Shown: in pieces, positions 26,801 through 36,496 of the stretch
How positions within the stretch are numbered: the stretch's first letter is position 1
Layout of the letters: the number at the start of each line of letters is the position of its first letter
From: Bacillota bacterium
GTDB lineage: Bacteria > Bacillota > Clostridia > Lachnospirales > Lachnospiraceae
Assembly: GCA_023439505.1 (NCBI GenBank)
Contig: JAEXNR010000013.1
Span: 62,001 to 126,000 of the forward strand
Direction of reading: 5' to 3'
DNA: 64,000 nucleotides
Translations under genes and position numbers: made by a program
Notes under the pieces: model-generated
What the model saw: the letters and a program-made list of their open reading frames with translations, nothing else
Told to the model about the DNA's origin: nothing
Databases searched by the model: none

Positions 26801-29039
26801 CCTTATCCGTACCATCATTCTGGAAATCATACCAGAAAAACGTTTCTACGATATCCGGATTTGCCATCGCCCATGCAAGAGCTCTGATCCCATAAGACGC
26901 GGACATAATTTCAGAGACTCCGGTCGCTGTGTCGCTTGTAGGCCATCCCATTTCCGTCATCCACATCGGCAGAGGCTCCAACCCTTTCGCAATAAATACA
27001 TTTCGTATCGATTGCAGATTTGCTTCCATCTCTGTTTCAGGTTTTCTCGGAAAGGAATATGGATGTGCCGCAATGGCATCCATGGCTTCATAGGCCCCAG
27101 GATAGCTTAAAACATCTGCAACATAATTCGTTTCCGTAACACCCAGTGCCATGCCGATGATGTATGCATCCGGATTAGCTTCTCTTATTGCCGCACTTGC
27201 TGCAACAACCAATTTTCCGTATTGATCGCCGCCCTTGTTGGTATTATTTCCTGTCCCCCAGTTCCATTCATTCCAGATTTCAAAATACTTTACACGTCCT
27301 TTAAAATGGTTGGCCATCTCATAACAGTACTTCGCATATGCCGCGACAGCTTCATCCGTTGTCGGACCATTTCCATTCTCATATAACGGATTTCCGTAAT
27401 CTAAAATAATTAGTGGTTCAATCCCGTTAGCAACTGCCTGATTCACAATATCTTCCCATTCCTGTTTAAAGGTATAAACACCTTTTGTCAGTTCAGCATC
27501 CTGCCAAAACATCTCATCCCTGATAAATTTAATTCCGGCATTGGCTATTAAGGGCAGATTGGTATTCAAGTCTCCCCGGTTCATACCAAAGTGAGTACAG
27601 GTACCCAGTACGTCCAATTTGTCCCCACCGGACAGGATTCTGCTAAAGGGGAAGGAATATGACTTTATTATGTTTCCACTTCCGTCCTGAATTTGAACAT
27701 CCAGGGTGTATACCCCAAAAGAATTTATATCCGATAAAAAGTTCAACGGTATATTAATTACTCCCAGATTGTCTATTTGCAGCGCTTCACGCTCTTCTTT
27801 TACAATCAGGTTGTTACTGTTTTTCACCTTACATAACACGGTGATATCCTTTTGTCCGGGAAATTCGCTATTGAGGTCTAAACTCAAGTCATATACCTCG
27901 TTATTATAAAAGATATTACCTGCATGATTGCTTCTAATTTTTGCGTTAATTGTTGGCGTTTTCTCTAATTTACGCACAACAACCTGACTAATATTTACAT
28001 TCGCCGGACTCATACCATGACTGGTCCATAAGCCCAATCGAAAGTCCATGCCCGAGCCAAAGCAATCATTGTTTAATGCTGCATCAGGCAACAGAAATGT
28101 ATGGGTTACCCACGCATTGGTTCCACCAAGTTCCACAAAATCCGACCAATTATCCTGTGCCTGGGCCGTATTATAATTCAGGCTGAAAAACCCGCCGGTG
28201 CCATCATAATAAGTTACATCGATCGCTACGAAGTTGGAACCGCCAAATAAAAATTGATCCTCTACATTTCCAAACAAATAAAAGGAATCAGCCGCAGGTA
28301 CCAATGACCAATAGCTTCGACCGTCACTCGTTCCTGCTACCGGTGCGGCATTCCAGGCCCCATCGCCTTTCATCTGCATGGAAAGCCCGTCAAAATCAGG
28401 AGCCTCCCCCAGGACTGCTTTCACTTCTGTCCGATTGTCAGGTATATAGTTACGTACCACAACCTGGCTAATGTTAACATTAGCCGGACTCATACCATGG
28501 CTCGTCCATAAGCCCAGCCTAAAATCCATACCGGAACCGAGGCAATCATTGTTTAATGCTGCATCAGGCAATATAAAGGTATGGGTTACCCAACCATTGG
28601 TTCCACCAAGTTCCACAAAGTCTGACCAGAGATCCTGTGTTCCCTGTGTATTATAATTCAAACTGAAGAATCCGGAAGGACCGTCATAATAGGTCACATC
28701 AATTGCTACGGAATTGGAACCTCCAAAGAGAAATTGATCATCTACATTTCCAAACAGGAAAAATGAATCCGCTGTTGGCACCATAGACCAATAACTTACA
28801 CCGTCACTTGTTCCTGTTACCGGAGCAGCGTTCCAGGCTCCATCGCCTTTCATTTGTAATGTAAGCCCGTCAAACTCAGGCGTCTCCCCCAAGGTTGCAC
28901 TCACTTGTGTCTGATCCCCCAAACGATTTATCATGGATTCATTGGCACCGAACGCATTGATCGTTGCTAATGGTGAAGTAACTATGGTAATGATAAGGAT
29001 AATAGATAATAACGATGCTAAAAACTTAGATTTTTTCAT
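23880..29039 (-). CDS. Giant secreted multidomain glycosidase, clan GH-A (GH39-like) catalytic domain
   Basis: A 1719-aa extracellular enzyme with a signal peptide (about 1-32). Order: two near-identical carbohydrate-binding-like modules with a 160-residue period (about 49-196 and 209-356); a beta domain (about 365-465); a TIM-barrel catalytic domain (about 470-800) with acid/base E591 (EIWNEWN) and nucleophile E696 (WMTEMGWP), most like GH39/PslG-type clan GH-A enzymes; beta-sandwich domains; a CBM9/DOMON-like module (about 1100-1290, ADGNLDAEEWAG); a TPEPT/TPNPT linker (about 1300-1335); and a C-terminal region of about 380 aa ending in bacterial Ig-like (Big_2) repeats. That C-terminal region is shared with the 1794-aa protein at 41819. 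AAGGAGG precedes the ATG. It probably attacks a beta-linked polysaccharide; family and substrate are uncertain. No LPxTG motif seen. Confidence 0.88.
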   Translation of the reverse strand: MKKSKFLASLLSIILIITIVTSPLATINAFGANESMINRLGDQTQVSATLGETPEFDGLTLQMKGDGAWNAAPVTGTSDGVSYWSMVPTADSFFLFGNVDDQFLFGGSNSVAIDVTYYDGPSGFFSLNYNTQGTQDLWSDFVELGGTNGWVTHTFILPDAALNNDCLGSGMDFRLGLWTSHGMSPANVNISQVVVRNYIPDNRTEVKAVLGEAPDFDGLSMQMKGDGAWNAAPVAGTSDGRSYWSLVPAADSFYLFGNVEDQFLFGGSNFVAIDVTYYDGTGGFFSLNYNTAQAQDNWSDFVELGGTNAWVTHTFLLPDAALNNDCFGSGMDFRLGLWTSHGMSPANVNISQVVVRKLEKTPTINAKIRSNHAGNIFYNNEVYDLSLDLNSEFPGQKDITVLCKVKNSNNLIVKEEREALQIDNLGVINIPLNFLSDINSFGVYTLDVQIQDGSGNIIKSYSFPFSRILSGGDKLDVLGTCTHFGMNRGDLNTNLPLIANAGIKFIRDEMFWQDAELTKGVYTFKQEWEDIVNQAVANGIEPLIILDYGNPLYENGNGPTTDEAVAAYAKYCYEMANHFKGRVKYFEIWNEWNWGTGNNTNKGGDQYGKLVVAASAAIREANPDAYIIGMALGVTETNYVADVLSYPGAYEAMDAIAAHPYSFPRKPETEMEANLQSIRNVFIAKGLEPLPMWMTEMGWPTSDTATGVSEIMSASYGIRALAWAMANPDIVETFFWYDFQNDGTDKEYFEDNFGLVSHWKNLDVTTSAKTGYAAFSTYTTKLSGYEFVKSIQVEKDIYLYRFKDKNGLKPDILLAWADGLQKTISLNVGSAEIKISDMFGNASTPANISGKINLYVSDIPVYAEGSFVEDITVGDASFSLPAQYTAYAGGSFAVNVTRTVDVSGLDGEYQFLLPEGWLVNSGAIFKGALEPGQTTDTIILSVPEGTPDGKYTIALKALIGGEEFLAQDVIVTVTTPKVYEVSPYLPDSNDFTKWAVAVTVNNYAIDNKKGNITLLEPVGWAGTKTYDVSMNDSQTLLIPVPEIPTQSLYHVKLRIDEEGKPSEIIEQDISFLAAVKATKPMIADGNLDAEEWAGAMPFVVDSAGQYKALSGSWGGKSDVNAIGFLKWDEEKLYLAVQVEDDLHYQKATKGSIWQGDGIQFTVDPSRSVKPGFDGYNEIGFALNSDDNNVYNYRWTACQGQNSGEMTNAEFGVSRDNTKTVYETAIAWKDITTEAFAAEIDKFVGFSLLINDNDSGVRKGFLEYMSGIGEGKDPNLFGDLLLVGSVTPEPTTTPEPTATPNPTTTPEPTATPNPTAAPTDENSTTDIISIELSSSNKEEISLTLKELKSVIENDAVDAVKVNVRLSSHASDDADANLKLVLKEETLEALSFSGKDITVYVTDQEGKELYSWNFQHDLLAASKSKMADVDLTLKVSSMSTFDTKKQPNTGENGIGLLVDFGYEGILPSQANIRVFVGDLPGVIPDNRVYLYHVNPKTGKLETLPYSSNCQVDKDGYIKFDVIHCSDYAVLFQEAPSEAITSLKDQITVTPAKKLLYTGAGNPSYTQIAVKLPATLELVDSSDHKTSQPAIGSVTVTYHSGNNKVAKVNKEGKISAMGNGSTDIITTVTLYSGKTKTFRTKVTVKAPSIIISGKETMKVGDTFPFNAKADGFDSNNITWLTTKKSIIVIDKKTGSAVAKTKGIDYVVAKVGEVSVKTKVKVI

Positions 29040-29068
29040 TAAACTTAATCCTCCTTTTTTTAATACCC

Positions 29069-29108
29069 GGGAATCCTTAAGCCTTAATTCATTTGGCTTT
29101 CGGATTCC
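29069..29108 (-). other. Inverted repeat in the leader of the 1719-aa glycosidase gene
   Basis: GGAATCC-TT-AAGCC and GGCTT-TC-GGATTCC flank an 11-nt loop about 30-70 nt upstream of the start codon. Lies between the GH31 stop and the glycosidase RBS, without a following U-tract; a leader hairpin or intercistronic structure. Confidence 0.45.
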
Positions 29109-29236
29109 ATTTATTAAAAACCCTTTCCCTTTCTATACAAAATACCTAAAACCCTCGAAAATGCGGCGCCTCACACCTCTGTTAGATATTTTTTGATTGG
29201 ACGGGATTTTTATTACCCTCTCCTCCTGCCGTATTA

Positions 29237-31300
29237 TTACTTGTCATAGTCCTGATGAAATAAGATGTTGCGGTTTCCGTCAACACGACACGCCCCATCT
29301 GCTTTTATAGTAAGCCTGCTATAATGATCCGGATTACTGAATTCTTTACCATAACCATCATCTTGATACAATAAATAGGAAGCTGTATCCTCAACATACG
29401 CGAGTGCATAAAATTCCTTCTCATTTAAGGCATCAACAAATTGAGCGCTGAACGTGAATGGAACCATTCGATTGGGACGTATAAAAACTACCAGCTCCTC
29501 AAGTGCAATATCAATATAATGATGGCCCGGCTCAAGAATGCAGCTTTCCATCTCCTTTAAACTCTTTAATTTGTACATTTTCATCCGCTCCGGCAGATAC
29601 ACATAGCGTCCGGTGGCGTTCTGCTGATATACAGGTGCTATCATCAGCTCATCCCCAATCAGAAGTTGATCTTCTACCTGCGTTGCAAAAGAATCCTCCG
29701 GATAGTCAAAGGCCAGGGGCTTGATATACATTCCATGATGAACTGCCGCTTTCACAAATTCACTGTATATATAGGGGATCAGGCCATAACGTATTTCGAG
29801 AATCTTGCGAAAGGCATCCGTTTTTTCAAAGCTGTATACCTCCTGATGACGTGTGTTCAGACACGTGTGGTTTCTCATTAACGGTGTGAAAATACCAAAC
29901 TCCATCCAACGAAGAAGCAGATCCTGTGTGGTATCCCCTGCAAAACCTCCGATATCCGCACCGGAAAACAAGAAGCCGCACATGTTTAAAGATGGCATCA
30001 TTTTTATATTAAGCAGCAGGTGAGACCACCAGGATACATTATCACCTGTCCAGATTCCTCCATACCGGTGCATCCCGATGCAGGAGGCACGTGAGAATAA
30101 TAAAATTCTCTTGTCCGGCTCAAGTTCTTCAAAGGCTTCTGCTGCTGCCCTCGTCAAATGATAACCATACAAATTATGAACCTTATCGTGTCTTACCATC
30201 TTTCCATTGATGTTATGAAAAAAACGTTTATAATCATCCCGATTATTCGTTAACTCTTTTACCATACCCTGAAAGTGTGATAATGTGGGAAGATCCAGAT
30301 TTTTTCCCTTAAAGCTATCTATTTTATCAAAAACTTCTTTTAGATTTTCCTCGGAATAAAACATGGATGGCTCGTTCATATCGTTCCAAAAGCCTTCAAT
30401 CCCCTGATCCAGGAGAAATTTATACTGATGTCCAAACCACTTTCTGGCATCCTTATTTAAAACATCCGGAAAATGAACATCACCGGGCCATACGCCGGCT
30501 ACAAAGTTCTCACCGTCTTTATCCTTGCAAAAATAATCTCCCTTCACGCCCTCTTCATATACACCATATCCTTCTTCTACCTTGACTCCCGCGTCAATAA
30601 TAGGAATCAGGCGAATCCCCTGGCTCTTTAAATCATCCGTAAGTTTCTTAAAATCCGGAAAACTCGTCTTATTTATTGTGAAGTCCTTATATCGTTCCAT
30701 ATAATCAATATCCAGATATATCATATCCAGAGGAAGCTGTTTTAGACGATACTGATTCGCAATCTCCCTGACGTCCTCTTCATTAAAATAACCCCATCGG
30801 CTCTGACCGTAACCAAATGCCCATTTGGGAGGTATATAGCTTCTGCCTGCCATCTCTCTGAATTGGCTTACAATGTCAGGGACTGTGGGTCCATCAATGA
30901 TATAGATCTCCAGATTGTCATCTTCGGGCGTGATCATCAGCTCGTTTTGTCTGGTATGTCCGACATCGTATCGGAGTAAACCTGCATAATCCAGAAAGAT
31001 TCCAAAGCGTTCCCTGCCATTTACAATAAGAAAGTTATGTGCTGCATAAAGTGATTTCTTATCCTCAGTGTGAAAGGTTTCATCTGAACAACAGCTTTCA
31101 TATATACCCCCTCTTTTATTGATTCCTCTCACATTCTCGCCCAATCCGTATACCACATCCTGCTCCCCCAGGGTATACGTATAGTTTACTTTTTCATCTT
31201 GTATCTTATTAAGATATACCAATTCGTTTTTACTGACCGGCATATCCTTTACAATGGTATCCGTAGGAATCGGATTCCCGTACTTATATTTATAAATCAT
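29237..31300 (-). CDS. Glycoside hydrolase family 31 alpha-glucosidase/alpha-xylosidase
   Basis: A roughly 687-aa cytoplasmic retaining alpha-glycosidase. The nucleophile is D307 in FWNDMNEPSMF and the acid/base is D420 in GGIWTGDN; other family stretches are WAFGYGQSRWGYFNEEDV, MIYLDIDYME and GFLFSGADIGGF. ATG at 31300 was chosen because AGGAGG lies 7 nt upstream of it; the ATG at 31306 is only one base from that RBS. No signal peptide, so it acts on imported oligosaccharides. It lies between the esterase and the giant glycosidase in the same direction. Alpha-glucosidase versus alpha-xylosidase cannot be resolved. Confidence 0.93.
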   Translation of the reverse strand: MIYKYKYGNPIPTDTIVKDMPVSKNELVYLNKIQDEKVNYTYTLGEQDVVYGLGENVRGINKRGGIYESCCSDETFHTEDKKSLYAAHNFLIVNGRERFGIFLDYAGLLRYDVGHTRQNELMITPEDDNLEIYIIDGPTVPDIVSQFREMAGRSYIPPKWAFGYGQSRWGYFNEEDVREIANQYRLKQLPLDMIYLDIDYMERYKDFTINKTSFPDFKKLTDDLKSQGIRLIPIIDAGVKVEEGYGVYEEGVKGDYFCKDKDGENFVAGVWPGDVHFPDVLNKDARKWFGHQYKFLLDQGIEGFWNDMNEPSMFYSEENLKEVFDKIDSFKGKNLDLPTLSHFQGMVKELTNNRDDYKRFFHNINGKMVRHDKVHNLYGYHLTRAAAEAFEELEPDKRILLFSRASCIGMHRYGGIWTGDNVSWWSHLLLNIKMMPSLNMCGFLFSGADIGGFAGDTTQDLLLRWMEFGIFTPLMRNHTCLNTRHQEVYSFEKTDAFRKILEIRYGLIPYIYSEFVKAAVHHGMYIKPLAFDYPEDSFATQVEDQLLIGDELMIAPVYQQNATGRYVYLPERMKMYKLKSLKEMESCILEPGHHYIDIALEELVVFIRPNRMVPFTFSAQFVDALNEKEFYALAYVEDTASYLLYQDDGYGKEFSNPDHYSRLTIKADGACRVDGNRNILFHQDYDK

Positions 31301-31379
31301 TTCCATTCCTCCTGGTTAAGTGTTGTAAGCCTTGATACATCATCCATAAACAACGTTCACAGTTTCAATTCACCCGCAG

Positions 31380-32345
31380 TTATGATTCATTTATCAGATA
31401 ATCAAATATCAAATCTGCTGAGCCCTTCAAATCCTCATGAGCAAAATCAGGATACAGGATATGCCTTTTTTGACATGTCATTTTGTTATAAACAGCATAC
31501 TGGGTTGATGGCGGACACATATTATCTAGCAGCCCTGTAAACATAAGAACATCTGCTTTCACTCTTGGAGCCAGATTCTGTATGTCTATATATCCCAGCT
31601 TCATAAAAATTTCTTCCTCACGTTCATGGCGCGGGTCAAAATTGCGGAAGTGGTCTTTTAATTCTGCATATGCCAATAAGTCAAGATCCATTTCCCATAC
31701 TCGCTTATAATCAGATAAAAACGGATATAGTACTGCCGCTTTACTGACTCTGGGTTCAAGGGCTGCACAGGCAATCGTCAATGCACCCCCCTGGCTTCCA
31801 CCATACGCATAAACCTTATTCTCATCGATGATCTCCATATTGAACGCAATTTTTGCCAGCTGCGCTGTATCCAAAAAGATATCACGGAATAATAGTTTGT
31901 TTGGATCCGGCTCCTCCAGTCCACGTATAAAATGACCATACAGGGTATTTCCCTTGACATTCCCTATATCCTCACTTTTACCGGCCTGTCCGCGGCAGTC
32001 CATAGCAAATACCGCTGATCCGGCGAGCACATATCCCAATTTATCCATCCAGTTGCCGCTGTCACCACTGTAACCATGAAACAGTAGTACTGCCGGTATT
32101 TTCCCTTCAATCTTTTCAGGTCTCATAAATTTTGCGTATATTCTTGCTCCGTGAACTCCGGTAAAATATAAATCATAGCATTTCACACCGGGACACCGAA
32201 ACGATGCTTCCGTCAGGGAAACCTGCGGATCGGTTCCGCGCATTTCGGCGATGGCGTTGTCCCAATATTCCTCAAAATCGTCCGGCTTTGGTGTGATTCC
32301 ATCATAATTTTCTAATTCATTTTGTGGCATATCAAGATTTGGCAT
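31380..32345 (-). CDS. Acetyl xylan esterase / cephalosporin-C deacetylase-like esterase (CE7 type)
   Basis: A 321-aa alpha/beta hydrolase without signal peptide, so it deacetylates imported oligosaccharides. Family motifs: RGQAGKSED, nucleophile S184 in YGGSQGGALT, D274 in GLLDNMCPP and H303 in FAHED, all in the expected order. GGAG precedes the ATG. It is located between the GH38 gene upstream and the GH31 gene downstream, suggesting an acetylated glycan as target. Confidence 0.93.
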   Translation of the reverse strand: MPNLDMPQNELENYDGITPKPDDFEEYWDNAIAEMRGTDPQVSLTEASFRCPGVKCYDLYFTGVHGARIYAKFMRPEKIEGKIPAVLLFHGYSGDSGNWMDKLGYVLAGSAVFAMDCRGQAGKSEDIGNVKGNTLYGHFIRGLEEPDPNKLLFRDIFLDTAQLAKIAFNMEIIDENKVYAYGGSQGGALTIACAALEPRVSKAAVLYPFLSDYKRVWEMDLDLLAYAELKDHFRNFDPRHEREEEIFMKLGYIDIQNLAPRVKADVLMFTGLLDNMCPPSTQYAVYNKMTCQKRHILYPDFAHEDLKGSADLIFDYLINES

Positions 32346-32440
32346 AGCTATCTCCTTTTGAGGTAATCTTTCATAATGTCTCCATGTACATCAATTAACT
32401 CATCGTATCACTTAACAATATTCTCCATAAACAAATCCGT

Positions 32441-35400
32441 TTATAATTTAACCTTCATTGTTTTTATTTCATATGGTTTCATTGCAAAAAATGCATTCTT
32501 CCCCTGATGCTCAATAGCGCCGGTATCTTCTTCCAAAAGATTGCACTCCGTAATATACCGAATTTCCTTGGGGAACGTAAGAACTACATCATTTCGTCGA
32601 TTAAAGCACTCGTACAGACGTAGGATAATTTCATCACCTTCCTCCGCCTTTTTAATGGTTTCAATCACAACATTATCGCAGTCAACGCAAACAAAAGACT
32701 GTGAAGCGGCAAGCATCCCTCCTTCTCTCTCTTTCATAATTGCACTAAGCGGATTATTAAAGAGATATGCCTGCGCAACTGTTCCGGCTTCCTTCCAATT
32801 TCCGGTATGAGGATAAATAGAATATATAAATTCATGATATTCTTTGTCTGCCTCCGGATTCGGATAAATGCCTGATTTTATCATGGAAAGTCCAACCACT
32901 CCATTATGCACATTGTATCCGTATTTACAGTCACTCAGAAAACTGACCCCGTAGGAATCCTCTGCTACATCAATCCATTTATGCGCACATACTTCAAATC
33001 GTGCCCTGTCCCACGACGTATTATAATGGGTAGCTCTCTTAACATTACCAAATTGAATTTCAAAAGTAGCTTCATCGGTATGAATATCAAGCGGAAAATA
33101 GTTCTTTAAAAATATTTGCTTTTCTTTCCAGTCAATACAGTTTTTAATATCAATACGCGGTAAATCAGAATAAATTGAAATATCCTGTGTTATATGAGAA
33201 TCAAGATATTTTCTAGATATCCTTAATGTTGCCCTTACCGGCCCCTGTTCAACTACCTCGATTGCCTCAACATCATCTACCTCCCAGGATTTCTCCTCAT
33301 AATAGTGATCAAGATTCCATGTATCAAAATTGTGAGGACGGTCTTCATAGCTGATTATTACATTCCCCCGTTCCCCGGATTTTAATATATTGCGCTTTGC
33401 TTTCTTATCATAAATAAATGTAAAATATCCTTTTTCATTCAAATCTATAGAATAATACTTGTTTTCCATATGTTTTTCCGTAATCAAAATAAGGTTCTTA
33501 TCCACCGCTTCTTCCTTCAGAGAAAAGGTTTTATACCCTTTCCCAGGTATGCACTCAGCTGCAAAAATGAATTTTCCATCCTGTGCTTTTTGACACTTTA
33601 CTCTAAAATCCCCGTCATATACCTGCGGATTGATAAGTTCCTTCGGGCAGGAAAAGGATACGATACCTGAGCTCTCAAAACTATTTGGATTAAATATGAC
33701 CAGTGAATTCTTCGGTGCATCAATCTGATCTGCCAGATGTTGGAGCGATTGTTCCACCAGTTCATGATTTATGGTTTGGATAGCCTCGTATTCCTCCCTT
33801 GATTCATCATATACTTCTTTAATAGAGGTACCGGGCAATATATCATGAAATTGATTTCTTAAAATCACTTCCCATGCCTCTCTGATCTTATCCTTAGGAT
33901 ATTCGCCTTTCAGCCAGTTCTCATCCATTACTGCATATAACTCGGCATTCTGATAAGCAAACTCGGATCTTCGATTGTACTTCTTATTTCTTCCCATGGA
34001 AGTATAAGTACCCCGATGATATTCCAGATAGAGTTCTCCGGTCCAGGTGGGAAGATACTTATGCCCGGCCACTTGATTTTCTAATAATTCAAAATAATCC
34101 TTAGTCGTGCTCATAATTGTAACCGGACAGCCGGGAATTCCTTTTTGAAGACGTTTATAATTTTCAAGCATTTCCTTTGTAGGACCGCCGCCGCCATCTC
34201 CATAACCAAATGCCATTAAAACCGAATCATTTAAATTCTTCTGTCCATACCTTAGCCAGTTCCCCTTCACATAGGATGGATTTAACAAAGCATTATAAAA
34301 TGTTTTATTGATATCAGGGTCGTCAACAGGAGCTACCTTGTCGTACTCCTTTGCCGCGATAAAATGCGTCAAAATCTTTGTCCCGTCCAGGCCTTCCCAT
34401 TCAAAGGTTTCATAGGGTATTCTATTTGTCTCATTCCAACTTATTTTAGTTGTCATAAAGTACTTTATCCCGCATTTCTTCATAATCTGAGGTAATGCCG
34501 AAGAATAACCAAACACATCCGGAAGCCAGAGTATTACATTATCTTTGTTGAATTCCTCTTTGAAAAAGCTTTTTCCATACAGAAACTGACGAACAAGGGA
34601 TTCACCGGATGTCAGATTGCAGTCTGCTTCAACCCACATCCCGCCTTCCACTTCCCAGCGCCCCTCTTCCACTCTTTTCTTAATCTCCTGATATAGCTCC
34701 GGGGCATTTTCCTTAACATATTGATACAGCTGAGGCTGACTGGACATAAATTTATATTCCGGGTATCTTCTCATAAGCTCTAAAACCGTGGAAAAGCTTC
34801 TCACTACCTTATCTCTGGTTACCGAAAGTGTCCATAACCAGGCTACATCAATATGCGTATGGCCGACACAAAACACCTTTGCTTCCCTGCTGCCACAGTA
34901 TCTGTCATAGAACTTCTCTGTTATGTATTCCTGTGCGGATTTCAAACTATCATAATACGCCTGTGAGTGCTCTTTTCTAAGATCCAGCAAGTTAATTGAT
35001 TCATTCAATTTGTTTATAATATCATGATACTCCTTATCCTCGTCGCTCAATAGACAGGCCACTTCATATGGGATTAAGATATCGAAGTAATATTTTTCTG
35101 TCCTTAAATCGAGTACCTTTACAGAAGAATTTAGATGAAGTGAAAAATTCGTATCACCGCTAAATGCAGATAATACAATTCGGTATGTATCACCAGCCAC
35201 AGCATCTTCTGCTAGTACCGCTTCTCTATGATTCACGTCCAACCCTTGTTTTAGTTCTCCGTTTACATAAAGAGAGAACTGAGGATTCGTCGCATCCCAG
35301 CAGCCTTCCTTTCCTGTTTTCAACTCATATATGACACAATGCCCGGCATACTCTTTTGGTATTGTAATCAATGTTTCGAACCAGTAATATTCCCTGTGTC

Positions 35401-35587
35401 CTCCCCAGATCTGCCGATGATCAAAAACCTCCCAACTTGAAGTATCCAGATTTCTGATATCTTTAAACTTATCCGCTGTCTGTATAAATTTATATTGTGT
35501 TATTTCCTGCAGCATGGGATATCTCAGATCACCCAAATACTCTGTTATCCTGCCGATTCTCTCCCTCAAAAACTCCATTGCAAGCAC
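32441..35587 (-). CDS. Glycoside hydrolase family 38 alpha-mannosidase
   Basis: A 1048-aa cytoplasmic retaining alpha-mannosidase. Zinc/active-site stretches: VGHTHIDVAWLW near residue 240, nucleophile D357 in WLPDVFGYS, QFHDILPGTSIKEVY, and a long beta-rich C-terminal part. No signal peptide. GTG at 35587 is 5 nt after AAAGGA; the ATG three codons later is an alternative. First enzyme gene after the two ABC permease genes, so it most likely trims mannose from an imported glycan. Confidence 0.94.
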   Translation of the reverse strand: MLAMEFLRERIGRITEYLGDLRYPMLQEITQYKFIQTADKFKDIRNLDTSSWEVFDHRQIWGGHREYYWFETLITIPKEYAGHCVIYELKTGKEGCWDATNPQFSLYVNGELKQGLDVNHREAVLAEDAVAGDTYRIVLSAFSGDTNFSLHLNSSVKVLDLRTEKYYFDILIPYEVACLLSDEDKEYHDIINKLNESINLLDLRKEHSQAYYDSLKSAQEYITEKFYDRYCGSREAKVFCVGHTHIDVAWLWTLSVTRDKVVRSFSTVLELMRRYPEYKFMSSQPQLYQYVKENAPELYQEIKKRVEEGRWEVEGGMWVEADCNLTSGESLVRQFLYGKSFFKEEFNKDNVILWLPDVFGYSSALPQIMKKCGIKYFMTTKISWNETNRIPYETFEWEGLDGTKILTHFIAAKEYDKVAPVDDPDINKTFYNALLNPSYVKGNWLRYGQKNLNDSVLMAFGYGDGGGGPTKEMLENYKRLQKGIPGCPVTIMSTTKDYFELLENQVAGHKYLPTWTGELYLEYHRGTYTSMGRNKKYNRRSEFAYQNAELYAVMDENWLKGEYPKDKIREAWEVILRNQFHDILPGTSIKEVYDESREEYEAIQTINHELVEQSLQHLADQIDAPKNSLVIFNPNSFESSGIVSFSCPKELINPQVYDGDFRVKCQKAQDGKFIFAAECIPGKGYKTFSLKEEAVDKNLILITEKHMENKYYSIDLNEKGYFTFIYDKKAKRNILKSGERGNVIISYEDRPHNFDTWNLDHYYEEKSWEVDDVEAIEVVEQGPVRATLRISRKYLDSHITQDISIYSDLPRIDIKNCIDWKEKQIFLKNYFPLDIHTDEATFEIQFGNVKRATHYNTSWDRARFEVCAHKWIDVAEDSYGVSFLSDCKYGYNVHNGVVGLSMIKSGIYPNPEADKEYHEFIYSIYPHTGNWKEAGTVAQAYLFNNPLSAIMKEREGGMLAASQSFVCVDCDNVVIETIKKAEEGDEIILRLYECFNRRNDVVLTFPKEIRYITECNLLEEDTGAIEHQGKNAFFAMKPYEIKTMKVKL

Positions 35588-35613
35588 CGATATCCTTTCA
35601 AGTTTTAATAAAG

Positions 35614-36495
35614 TTAACCTTTAATTGCACCGCCTACCGCACCATCTGTAATGCGTTTCTGAAAAATCATAAATAAAACAGTCGGCGGAATTACAGAAAA
35701 TAGAATTGCTCTAATCATAACAACATTCGTTGTAAAAGTATCCGTTTGTAACTTATACAGATGTACCATAACTGTTTGTTTTCCGGAATTATTTAAGAGT
35801 AAAAATGGTAAAAGGAAATCGGACCAGGAACTATTGATTGCAAATATGATTACTACAAATACAATAGGTTTGGACAGCGGCATGATAATGCTGAGAAACA
35901 TTCTGAAACGACCGGCTCCATCCAGCCGTGCAGCCTCCAGCAATTCAGTCGGTATCGCTTCAAAGAATTTCTGAAACAAAATAACAGTAAACGCATTTGC
36001 TCCGGCTCCTAACCATAACGGAATATAGGAGCTATTTAATCCGATTCGGTTAATATTCGCATATAATGCTATGATGCTGCCGGAGGATGGTATAATCAGA
36101 CACAGCATAATCAGTGTAAATAATACTCTGTATCCTTTCGGCTTTAATACCGCTAAACCATATGCAACCAGCCCATTCATAATCACAGCGAAAAAGCAAT
36201 AACCTAACATTACAATTCCGGAATTAATAAAGTATCTGACAAATTTGAGCTTTTTCCAGGAAGTCACCAATAATGAAAAATCAAACTTTGCCGGAAGTAT
36301 GCTTGAAGATTTGGTGAATTCCTTAATATCCTTAAAGCTGCCCATAAAGACCCAAAAGGCTGGAAACAAACTGATAACAGCAATCAAAATGCATATCACA
36401 AAAATAACTGTAACGATTATTTTATTTTTCGTACCCTTCAGATCATAGCCTCGAATTGCTCCGTCCTTCTTTGACTCATAACTTTTAAACCGCAT
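35614..36495 (-). CDS. Sugar ABC transporter permease, MalG type
   Basis: A 293-aa inner-membrane permease of the CUT1 family with six hydrophobic segments. The EAA loop that docks the ATPase reads IPTELLEAARLDGAGRFRMF. CAGGAGGG precedes the ATG. One nt after the partner permease. The ATPase subunit is not encoded nearby, as usual for Gram-positive CUT1 systems that share MsmK. Confidence 0.94.
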   Translation of the reverse strand: MRFKSYESKKDGAIRGYDLKGTKNKIIVTVIFVICILIAVISLFPAFWVFMGSFKDIKEFTKSSSILPAKFDFSLLVTSWKKLKFVRYFINSGIVMLGYCFFAVIMNGLVAYGLAVLKPKGYRVLFTLIMLCLIIPSSGSIIALYANINRIGLNSSYIPLWLGAGANAFTVILFQKFFEAIPTELLEAARLDGAGRFRMFLSIIMPLSKPIVFVVIIFAINSSWSDFLLPFLLLNNSGKQTVMVHLYKLQTDTFTTNVVMIRAILFSVIPPTVLFMIFQKRITDGAVGGAIKG

Positions 36496-36496
36496 A

